Position numbers and translations under genes: made by a program. From Planctomycetaceae bacterium (GTDB lineage: Bacteria; Planctomycetota; Planctomycetia; Pirellulales; Pirellulaceae), in NCBI GenBank assembly GCA_012959465.1, contig DUDC01000229.1, positions 1-56,637 on the forward strand: 56,637 nucleotides of DNA, in the 5' to 3' direction. Each line of letters opens with the position of its first letter. Position 1 is the first letter of the stretch. Shown in pieces: positions 44,208 to 52,682 of the stretch. Below the pieces are notes generated by a model that was not told where the DNA came from, made no database searches, and was given only the letters and a program-made list of their open reading frames with translations.

Positions 44208-46664
44208 ATGAAATCGCTCGAGACTGATATGCGTGAGACATTTTTCATTCGAACGGTTGTGGTTCTTGCCTGTGTTTGCCTGTGCGAGGCAAACGCTGGC
44301 GCGGATGACCTCTCCTACAATCGCGATATTCGCCCGATTCTCTCCGACAAGTGCTTCTTCTGCCACGGTCCAGATGAAAACAAACGCGAAGCCGAGTTGC
44401 GTTTGGATGTCGAAGAGTCAGCTGTGGAAGACGTTATTGTCCCCGGCAACCCGGAGGAAAGTGCATTGATCGCCCGCATCACGAGCGGCGACGTGGAAGA
44501 GCGAATGCCACCACCCGATTCGGGAAAGCAACTCAGCGGCCAGGAAATTAAATTGCTGACAAGATGGGTTCGGGACGGCGCCAAATACCAACCGTATTGG
44601 GCCTATGAACGTCCGGAAAAACACCCGCTTCCGCCGATACCGAGTGCGATGCGGGAATGGCCAAAGAACTGGATCGACCGCTTCATCGCGGATCGACTAC
44701 ACCATGATCGACTACACCATGAGAGTCTCTCGCCGAGATCGCAAGCTGATCCGGCAACACTCATCCGGCGTCTCAGTTTTGACCTCACGGGACTACCGCC
44801 AACGGTCGAGGCCGTAAAGGCGTACCAGCTCGATCCTAGCGAGGAAAACTATGAGCAGTATGTCGACCGACTACTTAGTTCCGATCGTTTCGGGGAACGC
44901 ATGGCTGTCTATTGGCTGGACCTCGTACGATTTGCCGATACGGTGGGATATCACGGTGATCAAGACCACAATATCACGCCCTATCGCGATTATGTGATCG
45001 ACTCCTTCAACGACAACCTCCCTTTTAACCAGTTTACTCGCGAACAACTCGCCGGTGATTTGCTTCCCAACTCGACGATCGATCAGAAAGTAGCAACCGG
45101 CTATAACCGAATGCTACAGACGTCGCACGAGGGCGGGGTGCAAGTAAAGGAGTACCAGGCGATCTATATGGCCGACCGAGTGCGTAACCTGTCTTCCGTC
45201 TGGATGGGTGCGACAATGGGATGCTGCCAGTGCCACGACCATAAGTACGATCCATACTCGACCCGCGACTTCTATTCGATGGGAGCGTTTTTTGCGGACG
45301 TCGACGAGTTGCAACACTTCAAGGTGGGCAGCAACGGTCTTCCCACGAAGCGCCCGCCAGAGATCTCGGTCCTCTCTAAACGTGATCGGCTGCGACTCGG
45401 CGCCGTCGAGGCAAATATCCTGAAGCTGTTGGCGGACCTGGGTGACAAGGCGCCTGCGGAGAATGCGGATGCCAAACTCCCAATGGCCGCTGGCAGCGGC
45501 GACTCAAAACTCGCCGAATTACAACGGCTGCGCGAAGAGAAAAAGAGAATCGAGGCGAGCAAACGACTTACCATGGTGACGCAGGCAATCGAACCGAGAG
45601 TCATTCGCCTGTTGCCACGTGGAAACTGGTTGGACGATAGCGGCACCGTTGTGTTGCCTCAACTTCCGAAGTTTCTCAACAGCGGGAAATCGTCGACGAC
45701 GGACAACCGACTGTCACGTCTGGATCTGGCCAATTGGCTCACCGACCCGTCCGACGGCATTGGTGGACTGACGGCTCGAGTTCAAGTCAACCGGTTCTGG
45801 TATCTGCTGTTTGGAACGGGTATCTCCAAATCATTGGATGACTTCGGCGGACAGGGTGAATCGCCCATGCATCCCGAATTGCTCGACAACTTGGCCGTCC
45901 AGTTCATCGAAGGTGGTTGGAATGTCAAGCAGATGATTAGGACCATCGTCATGAGTCGAACGTATCAACAGTCCTCAGAATGGACCGAGGAATTGCTCAA
46001 GAAGGACCCTTACAACCAACTGTTCGCACGACAGTCTCGGTTCCGATTGCCGGCCGAGATGATTCGAGATCAAACGCTTGCTATCAGCGGGTTATTGGTA
46101 CTCGATTATGGTGGTCCAAGTATCAAGCCATACCAGCCTTCAGGGTATTATCGACATCTGAATTTCCCCAAACGCGAATACAAACCGGCGGAAGACGCCG
46201 GTCAGTGGCGACGTGGCATCTACATGCATTGGCAACGGCAGTTTCTTCACCCGATGCTCAAAGCGACCGATGCCCCAAGTCGCGAAGAATGTACCGCGGA
46301 ACGCCCCCGTTCGAATACACCGTTAGCGGCACTCGTGCTGTTAAACGATCCAACATTTGTCGAGGCGGCCCGAGTTTTCGCCGAACACGTCTTGCTGCAA
46401 CCGAATCTGAACGAGTCCCAACGGGTCACGAAAGTCTTCGAAGAGACGCTGTTCCGCGCTCCGGACAAACGAGAACGAGAGGTTGTTCAAACGCTACTGC
46501 AAAAGCAACGCAAGTTGTACGCCAACAATCCGGAACATGCTGAAAAACTAACACGGATCGGCCTCACAAAACGAAGTGAAACTCTGGACGTCCAGGAACT
46601 GGCCGTTTGGACCGTCTTGGCGCGGGCAATATTTAATCTGAATGAGACTATCACTCGACGATAG
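44208..46664 (+). CDS. PSCyt1-DUF1549-DUF1553 protein, pair C
   Basis: 818 residues; an in-frame ATG at 44229 is an alternative start and is closer to the signal peptide (TFFIRTVVVLACVCLC). PSCyt1 with CFFCHGP from 49 and ERMPPPDSGKQLS; DUF1549 (PATLIRRLSFDLTGLPPT) with CCQCHDHKYD from 339, where the extra Cys precedes a normal CxxCH reading; a charged helical stretch near 390-450; then DUF1553 (NRFWYLLFGTG). A 15-bp tandem duplication adds a second DRLHH at residues 162-171. It forms pair C with the DUF1501 gene 64 bp downstream. Confidence 0.92.
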   Translation: MKSLETDMRETFFIRTVVVLACVCLCEANAGADDLSYNRDIRPILSDKCFFCHGPDENKREAELRLDVEESAVEDVIVPGNPEESALIARITSGDVEERMPPPDSGKQLSGQEIKLLTRWVRDGAKYQPYWAYERPEKHPLPPIPSAMREWPKNWIDRFIADRLHHDRLHHESLSPRSQADPATLIRRLSFDLTGLPPTVEAVKAYQLDPSEENYEQYVDRLLSSDRFGERMAVYWLDLVRFADTVGYHGDQDHNITPYRDYVIDSFNDNLPFNQFTREQLAGDLLPNSTIDQKVATGYNRMLQTSHEGGVQVKEYQAIYMADRVRNLSSVWMGATMGCCQCHDHKYDPYSTRDFYSMGAFFADVDELQHFKVGSNGLPTKRPPEISVLSKRDRLRLGAVEANILKLLADLGDKAPAENADAKLPMAAGSGDSKLAELQRLREEKKRIEASKRLTMVTQAIEPRVIRLLPRGNWLDDSGTVVLPQLPKFLNSGKSSTTDNRLSRLDLANWLTDPSDGIGGLTARVQVNRFWYLLFGTGISKSLDDFGGQGESPMHPELLDNLAVQFIEGGWNVKQMIRTIVMSRTYQQSSEWTEELLKKDPYNQLFARQSRFRLPAEMIRDQTLAISGLLVLDYGGPSIKPYQPSGYYRHLNFPKREYKPAEDAGQWRRGIYMHWQRQFLHPMLKATDAPSREECTAERPRSNTPLAALVLLNDPTFVEAARVFAEHVLLQPNLNESQRVTKVFEETLFRAPDKREREVVQTLLQKQRKLYANNPEHAEKLTRIGLTKRSETLDVQELAVWTVLARAIFNLNETITRR
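44691..44720 (+). repeat. 15-bp in-frame tandem duplication inside a coding gene
   Basis: GATCGACTACACCAT occurs twice back to back (44691-44705 and 44706-44720). It encodes DRLHH twice in the linker between the PSCyt1 and DUF1549 domains. The copies are identical at DNA level, so the event is recent or maintained. Confidence 0.9.
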
Positions 46665-46728
46665 TAGTGACCTTCACCCCGATCTGGCAATTGATCACCA
46701 CAAGCTCCCAAAATCTACGAGACGTGAC

Positions 46729-48165
46729 ATGAAGAACGATTCAACCGCAAGAATCGACTGCAATCGTCGGACCTTTCTGTCGTCTACCGGCGTCGGTTTG
46801 GGCAGTGCTGCCGTCGCCTCGATGAGTCTCCGCGACGCAAAATCCGAGACCAGTGCCTCACTAACCGACGGCTTGCCTGGGCTCCCCCATCACACTCCCA
46901 AAGTGAAACGCGTCATCTTTCTTTGCATGGCCGGTGGGCCATCGCATTTAGAGACTTTCGATCACAAACCTGAGCTTGCCAAACTGGACGGTGAGCCGAT
47001 GCCTGATTCGTTTACCAAAGGGCAACCCATCGCTCAGCTCCAAGGGAAACCGCTCAAGTGCCAGGGACCACTGACGCAGTTCAAGCAATACGGACAGAAC
47101 GGCCAGTGGATTAGCGATTTTCTCCCTTGGCACCAGAAGATGGCGGACGAAATCTGTATCCTCAAATCGCTAGTCACCGAACAGATCAACCACGATCCCG
47201 CCCACACGTTCATGAACACGGGCACGGCAATCAGCGGTCGACCGTCGATGGGTGCGTGGACAACCTACGGCTTGGGCAGTGAAGCGGACGACCTGCCCGC
47301 CTTCGTGGTGCTGACAAGTGTGGGCGGCCGAAATCCGCAACCGATCGCCTCACGACAGTGGGCCTCCGGTTTTCTTCCCAGCCGACACCAGGGAGTCGAG
47401 TTTAACTCCGGTGGCGATCCCGTGAATTACGTCGGCAATCCGGCAGGAGTGCCGAACGAAGGGCAGCGTCAACTCGTCGACACGATCAATCAACTGAATC
47501 GTCATTCGGTAATCGGACGAGTCGCGCCCGAAGTGGAGGCCCGCATTGCCGCCTACGAAATGGCCTATCGAATGCAGACTTCCGTGCCCGAACTTGTCGA
47601 TTTCTCTGACGAGCCTAAGCACGTCCTAGATCGTTATGGCGCCGTCCCCGGTGACGGTTCCTTCGCTTCAAATTGCCTCCTTGCCCGGCGTCTCGCCGAA
47701 CGTGGAGTCCGATTCATCCAACTTTATCACCGCGGATGGGACCATCATGGAGACCTGGCTCGGTACATGAACATTTGTTGCGGACTCACCGACAAACCGA
47801 CCTACGCGTTGCTATCCGATCTCAAAGAACGGGGCATGCTCAAAGACACGCTGATTGTCTGGGGCGGCGAATTTGGTCGCACGCCAATGTTTCAAGGCAA
47901 GGGTGGTCCCGGCCGGGACCATCACATCAAGGGATTCTCGATGTGGCTGGCCGGAGGCGGAGTCAAGCCGGGTATCAGCTACGGCGGAACCGATGAACTC
48001 GGCTACAACTCCGTGGACAACGTCGTCCACGTCCGCGATCTTCACGCTACGATGTTGCATTTGCTGGGCATCGACCACCACCGCTTTAGTGTCAAGTTCC
48101 AAGGTTTGGACATGCGGTTGACGGGAGTTGAAGAATCTCGCGTTTTACACGATGTGTTGACGTGA
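46729..48165 (+). CDS. DUF1501 protein, GRDHH type, pair C
   Basis: 478 residues from ATG 46729; an upstream start at 46642 would overlap the previous gene and add residues without leader character. Leader CNRRTFLSSTGVGLGSAAV (RR at 13-14). Motifs: CMAGGPSHLETFDHKP (His replacing the Pro-side Asp seen elsewhere), KFKQYGQNGQWISDFLP in place of the KHGE block, ASNCLLARRL, WDHHGDLARY, GGEFGRTP, GRDHHIKGF and LAGGG. Partner of the PSCyt1-type protein at 44208. Confidence 0.92.
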   Translation: MKNDSTARIDCNRRTFLSSTGVGLGSAAVASMSLRDAKSETSASLTDGLPGLPHHTPKVKRVIFLCMAGGPSHLETFDHKPELAKLDGEPMPDSFTKGQPIAQLQGKPLKCQGPLTQFKQYGQNGQWISDFLPWHQKMADEICILKSLVTEQINHDPAHTFMNTGTAISGRPSMGAWTTYGLGSEADDLPAFVVLTSVGGRNPQPIASRQWASGFLPSRHQGVEFNSGGDPVNYVGNPAGVPNEGQRQLVDTINQLNRHSVIGRVAPEVEARIAAYEMAYRMQTSVPELVDFSDEPKHVLDRYGAVPGDGSFASNCLLARRLAERGVRFIQLYHRGWDHHGDLARYMNICCGLTDKPTYALLSDLKERGMLKDTLIVWGGEFGRTPMFQGKGGPGRDHHIKGFSMWLAGGGVKPGISYGGTDELGYNSVDNVVHVRDLHATMLHLLGIDHHRFSVKFQGLDMRLTGVEESRVLHDVLT

Positions 48166-48393
48166 TCGCCCACCGCTTCGGTTCTTGCTAAATCGACAAC
48201 ACCGGCGAAATCGCCTTCGGAATGTGTGGCACGACAGCCTCGGATTTTTTCTCGAATACGGCAAAGAACACTGACCAAAACTCTCGCTGTCTGTCAACCG
48301 CGTGTCAGTGTCGATCGCTATTTTTGCATCTGAGTCTTGGCCCTCGCGTAGAATTCTCGCCGACCTGATCCCGCCAACTCGGCCGACGTTAGC

Positions 48394-49962
48394 ATGCGAA
48401 TGGAGACCCAACTCATGACTACGGAATCACTGCCACTTTTGATCATGGACGAAGAGGGAAGTTTGTTTGGCTCGGCCATCAACGACTGGGACATGGCCAC
48501 TATCGTGGCCTGCATGTCCGAAGACATCTCCCATTGGTGCGAGGTGCCTCTGGTCTGGCCTCGCTACAAGGAGAGTGTTTCCTCCGAATCGTGCGAGGCA
48601 CTCGGTCTGCAGAGGTGTGATCACGAAAAAGTGATAACGCGATTTGAAAACGACGAACCGTGGGTCGCCATCGATATGTCCAACAAGCGCCTCTTCTCTG
48701 GAGGAGGATACGATAGGGTCGCCCATAGTATCGACTGGGGATATGACAAAAACGAAGGCAAGGTGAGGATTCCAGTCCGACTACCTCCTTGGTGGCAAGT
48801 ATGTAACAATGCAACGGTCGAGCAACTGCAAGAGCCTCGTGAAACTCCCCTCGAAATCCCCAACGCTCATCGGGACATACTCTGGGGAGATGAATGGATA
48901 ACAGCGATAGCGAAGTTGATGTTGGCCGTGGCTAGCACGTCCAAATGGCGAGAGGCTTACGCGGCGGATAACGACCGCGAGCTGTACGATTTAACGAAAG
49001 CCGTGCATCGCGATTGGCTGATGACTGGCCGTAGCGACCTGGGAGATCGGCGGCCTCGTGAATCTCTTCACGGCGGCCGTGCCTGGATCGAATCGCTCAT
49101 CCTCTCACGACATCTAAACATGACCTTGGAACGTCAACAGATCCCGCTCTCGTCTGATCTACAGACGTTCAGAAACGGACCGATGGGGATCGCGGAGGTC
49201 TGCACATACTTCGACGCCAACCGCCACCTAATTGCCAGTGGCTGGACATGGATTGCCAATCGTCGCCAAGAGCTAGATACGAGCGAATGTCTGGACGAAC
49301 TGGCACAAGCACTTACTGAGGAAAAGCGAGTGTGGCTAGACAGCCCTCTGGAAGGCGGCAGTCCACCCGCGGTCGCTGTTCGCTGCGAGAGACAACGAGT
49401 ACCGCAAATGGCAACCGCCGGCACGGATCACATTGTCGACGATGGCTGCCCCGTTTGCCTGATGACGGGCACCGACAATTTTGGTTCAGGGTTCCTGATG
49501 TATGACGGGCACCATTTGGAGTTAGATGACGAGTTTGCATTCTCGTTGTGTGAGCATCGTTCGGATTGGGAGGAACAACAAGCCGAATACGAGTACGTGG
49601 CACAACAAATGGAATCCGACATTCAGGTCAACAAGAACAACCAAACGGAAGCACCTGATTCTGTCTGGAAAACATCCTATGTGAATTGGGAACTCGCCAG
49701 CGACTCAGGAACGGAGACTCTGGCGATTGGCTTCCTGCTCGCCGAAATCGTTGCGACGATGCAGGACAAAAGCACTTCGCGTTCGGAGATTCAATCGCTC
49801 AACACTGCGTTTCTCAAGTACCGGTCAAAAGTCCCAAGAAACCCCAAGAAAGCGGCCAGGGAATTCAAGAGATCGCTCCAATTGGTCGCGTTGCGGCACA
49901 AGGATCTAGTTTCCCACTCCGCCGACTTGCAAAGCAAACTTGATGAGCTGAACCGCCGATAG
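48394..49962 (+). CDS. hypothetical protein with CPVC segment
   Basis: 522 residues, family not recognised. The start at 48394 is the furthest upstream; ATG 48415 (MTTESLPLL) is also plausible. No signal peptide or membrane segment, so probably cytoplasmic. The N-terminal half is Trp-rich and acidic (SAINDWDMATIVACMSED, GDEWITAIAKLMLAV). A short segment DDGCPVCLM (Cys352, Cys355) with a later SLCEH resembles a small metal-binding site. The C-terminus (KAAREFKRSLQLVALRHKDL) is helical. It stands alone, 228 bp after a DUF1501 gene. A TTGCAT/TAGAAT pair with 19-bp spacing at 48324-48354 might be a promoter. Confidence 0.75.
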   Translation: MRMETQLMTTESLPLLIMDEEGSLFGSAINDWDMATIVACMSEDISHWCEVPLVWPRYKESVSSESCEALGLQRCDHEKVITRFENDEPWVAIDMSNKRLFSGGGYDRVAHSIDWGYDKNEGKVRIPVRLPPWWQVCNNATVEQLQEPRETPLEIPNAHRDILWGDEWITAIAKLMLAVASTSKWREAYAADNDRELYDLTKAVHRDWLMTGRSDLGDRRPRESLHGGRAWIESLILSRHLNMTLERQQIPLSSDLQTFRNGPMGIAEVCTYFDANRHLIASGWTWIANRRQELDTSECLDELAQALTEEKRVWLDSPLEGGSPPAVAVRCERQRVPQMATAGTDHIVDDGCPVCLMTGTDNFGSGFLMYDGHHLELDDEFAFSLCEHRSDWEEQQAEYEYVAQQMESDIQVNKNNQTEAPDSVWKTSYVNWELASDSGTETLAIGFLLAEIVATMQDKSTSRSEIQSLNTAFLKYRSKVPRNPKKAAREFKRSLQLVALRHKDLVSHSADLQSKLDELNRR

Positions 49963-50149
49963 GTGCGTCCGAGCCGCCCGTTGTAGTTTTCGGCCGCTCA
50001 AGAACAAGCTCGATCTTGCATTGAAGGGCCTCTGGCGATTAGGATCAATGAACTGGCTTCGTCGTTGTCTTGAACACCTAGGCGACGAAAACACGGACAA
50101 TGCGAGTGGCACACATTTCTGATTTGTTGACTTCCATAGAAACGCAACG

Positions 50150-50842
50150 ATGATTCATCAAATCTTCCCACTGTTTTTGGCAAGCTTGTTCGTATCTGCT
50201 TCGAGCCCGATTGGTCAAGAAAAGGATCGAGTTGTGGAACCGCCGTCGCAACGGGCGTTCCATATCGTCTTCGGACACGATCCGGGCGCTGGAAAGTACG
50301 ACGGCATTGTCGGCACCGAAGACGATCAATGGAATTTTGTGCCCGTCAACACGAGGAAAATCGAGGCGTTGACAACGTCAGCAGGAACCAAATCCAAAGT
50401 GCAACTGGAGATTTCCGACAACAACGGCTGTTGGGGAATTCAGCAACACAGCGGCATTTTTCATGCGTATATCTACCACCAGAATCAAGCGGTCGATCTG
50501 AAAACATCCATTCGCAATCTTCCCAAAGGTCGCTACGCGATCTATGTTTTCGCACACGGTGATGCTCCAGATCAGAATGCGAAGATCAAATTGACGGTCG
50601 GCAACGTAGGTTACGGACACAAGTCGACGATCAACGACAAGAGTTGGGATTATCGATCGCTCAAGTTTGTCGAGGGAGTCCAGTACGTACGATTCGAGAT
50701 CAAGGTCGATGAAAATCAACCGGTCCACATCGTAAGCCAACGCGATGGTAGTAACTACTCGATGTTCAACGCCATTCAAGTCGTGCCGTGGCCGAGTCGC
50801 TTGGCGATCGAAAAAAACAAACGGGAAGCAATGGGACGCTAA
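50150..50842 (+). CDS. secreted beta-rich hypothetical protein
   Basis: 230 residues with a short signal peptide (residues 3-19, ending SASS-PI). The rest is beta-rich: GHDPGAGKYDGIVGTEDDQW, GIFHAYIYHQNQAVDL, LPKGRYAIYVFAHGDAPDQN, KFVEGVQYVRFEI, and NAIQVVPW at the end. The pattern resembles the carbohydrate-binding-like sandwich domains found at the ends of planctomycete proteins, here as a stand-alone protein. No catalytic residues are evident. It is transcribed towards the MoaD-like gene, with 31 bp between the two 3' ends. Confidence 0.75.
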   Translation: MIHQIFPLFLASLFVSASSPIGQEKDRVVEPPSQRAFHIVFGHDPGAGKYDGIVGTEDDQWNFVPVNTRKIEALTTSAGTKSKVQLEISDNNGCWGIQQHSGIFHAYIYHQNQAVDLKTSIRNLPKGRYAIYVFAHGDAPDQNAKIKLTVGNVGYGHKSTINDKSWDYRSLKFVEGVQYVRFEIKVDENQPVHIVSQRDGSNYSMFNAIQVVPWPSRLAIEKNKREAMGR

Positions 50843-50873
50843 GGCGCGAACCGCACCGAGTAGGTCAATTCAA

Positions 50874-51143
50874 TTACCCACCGGAAAACGCTTGCATGAC
50901 GTACACTTCGCTCGCCGGTCGCGTGGAATCACTGAGACCTTTGCGATCTTTGACCGGTTGACCGTCAACAAAGATCACCATGTGAGTACGCAGCCGGTCT
51001 TGATCATCGACAATATAGCCGCGCAACTGTGGGTGATCAGCAAAAACGGCGTCGAGGACATCTCGCACCGTCTCTCCGTCTATGGCCAATTGAGGGCATT
51101 CGATGTGCCGCTCTAGGCTCGACGTAAATACCACGTGGGGCAT
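50874..51143 (-). CDS. MoaD/ThiS-family ubiquitin-fold protein
   Basis: 89 residues ending in Gly-Gly (QAFSGG), the hallmark of MoaD/ThiS/SAMP-type sulfur carriers and small modifiers. The TVRDVLDAVFADHPQLR segment matches the family's helix, and MVIFVDGQPVKDRKGLSDST and ASEVYVMQAF match its last strands. No ThiF/MoeB-like activating enzyme, MoaE or ThiG gene lies within the window. It starts 16 bp after a secreted PQQ-type propeller gene on the same strand, so the two are probably one transcript. A role in sulfur transfer or protein tagging is inference. Confidence 0.85.
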   Translation of the reverse strand: MPHVVFTSSLERHIECPQLAIDGETVRDVLDAVFADHPQLRGYIVDDQDRLRTHMVIFVDGQPVKDRKGLSDSTRPASEVYVMQAFSGG

Positions 51144-51159
51144 GACAGACCCAGCGTCG

Positions 51160-52428
51160 TCATTGAGTCAACTTGCCGATGCAAAACAGCCGGTTCGTAC
51201 TTCGCAGAAAGAGTTGACCTTGACTGACCGCAGGAGACGATCGAAATACTTCACTCTTCGCCGCGCCGACCGAGTTGCGTGCAATTAGCTCAAATTGCTC
51301 ACCAGCTTTCACAACAGAGACGATGCCGTTTTCGTCGCAGACGTAGATCAGTCCCCCAGCAGAGACGGGAGATCCCGAGTATTCTCCATTGAGCCTGACC
51401 TTCCAACGTTCGTCACCGGTTGTCGCGTCGTAACAAGTGGCGATCCCAGCCATGTTGACAACGAACAGGGAGCTCCCGACCAATATCGGTGATGGCAAAT
51501 CACGGCCGCCTTTGCGCTCCGTATGCCAAGCCATGCGATCGTCGGTGACGTCTCCCTTGCCACCCGGTTTCACGGCGTAGACATCGCCTGATTTACCATT
51601 AACAACATAGACAAGTCCGTGTCCGATCGCGGGTGCTGGTGTACCTCGACCGTTGAACGCCTTGCAAAACCAAGTAGGAGTCCCGTCGTTGGGATCGTAC
51701 GCTTGAAGACCGAACTCACCATTTAACAACAGTTCATCGTGTCCGTTGACATCGATGACGATCGGCGTGCTCCAGCCACCCCTCGGCTTGGATCGTCGTG
51801 GCGTTCGCCACATGTCTTTGCCGGTCTTCTTGTTGACAGCGATGAGGAACGAATCACCCTGCGCATCACAGTTTTGAATGATTGCGTCGCCGTAGAGGAT
51901 CGGAGAACCGCCGATGCCCCACCCGCCGGGAAAATCACCCAGCTCGCGCGACCATTTAGGTTCGCCATCAACCGTCAAACAATGCAGTCCACCGGGTCCA
52001 AAAAACGCTACCACAAGGTCACCATCGGTAGCACAACTGGGTGTCGCCCAACTGTTCATATTGTGGAGCCGTTCACCTTTGGCGACTGCGACTACTTGAT
52101 TCCAAAGGACTTTCGAGGATTTTCGGTCAATACAAAGAACTCGTCGTTCGACGCCCGCATCGATTTGCGTCCAACCGGTAAGAAAGATCCGGTTTCCGAC
52201 AACGATCGGTGACGAATGGCCGTGAACCGGCAAGTCGGCGGCCCAAGTGATCGAGTTCTCATCCCACTTGGTAGGCAAATTACCGGCGCCTTGTCCCGTT
52301 CCGGCTGGTCCTCGAAATCGTGGCCAATCGGTTGACACCGAGTCGGCAGCCCGCAGACTTCCTTGAAGCAACAAACCGGCAAAAACGCAACAATAAACGA
52401 TGGCAAAAGTGGTTTTCTGTCGAGTCAT
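51160..52428 (-). CDS. secreted PQQ-type beta-propeller protein (BamB-like repeats)
   Basis: 422 residues from ATG 52428, which directly precedes a signal peptide (RQKTTFAIVYCCVFAGLLL, ending near RAA-DS); the open frame reaches 52497, but the extra 23 residues have no signal character. DWPRFRGPAGTGQ near the start is the typical opening of planctomycete PQQ-like propellers. Repeats with docking motifs follow (GEPKWSRELGDF, GDERWKVRL), and the end is RLFCIGKL. No quinoprotein active-site motif was recognised, so it is more likely a scaffold than an enzyme. The MoaD-like gene follows at 16 bp. Confidence 0.88.
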   Translation of the reverse strand: MTRQKTTFAIVYCCVFAGLLLQGSLRAADSVSTDWPRFRGPAGTGQGAGNLPTKWDENSITWAADLPVHGHSSPIVVGNRIFLTGWTQIDAGVERRVLCIDRKSSKVLWNQVVAVAKGERLHNMNSWATPSCATDGDLVVAFFGPGGLHCLTVDGEPKWSRELGDFPGGWGIGGSPILYGDAIIQNCDAQGDSFLIAVNKKTGKDMWRTPRRSKPRGGWSTPIVIDVNGHDELLLNGEFGLQAYDPNDGTPTWFCKAFNGRGTPAPAIGHGLVYVVNGKSGDVYAVKPGGKGDVTDDRMAWHTERKGGRDLPSPILVGSSLFVVNMAGIATCYDATTGDERWKVRLNGEYSGSPVSAGGLIYVCDENGIVSVVKAGEQFELIARNSVGAAKSEVFRSSPAVSQGQLFLRSTNRLFCIGKLTQ

Positions 52429-52682
52429 GATTCGTCCGAACGGATTGATTGCAGGCGACCTGGGGTGAACATTGGATCGCCGCTCATTGTAACTCAACTC
52501 GATTGCAAAATCGCCCCTAGCGGCACGATATCAGCAATGGTACGGGGCCGCCTTGGACGCCACCTCGGGCAAAAATCGCCGATACCTTAGATTTGTGCAT
52601 CGAGGCGCTGTAAGGTAGGTGGAATCGCGCAGCGGATGCTATCAAAACAAGAGTACTTGATATCGAGATCCGGATTACCTCC

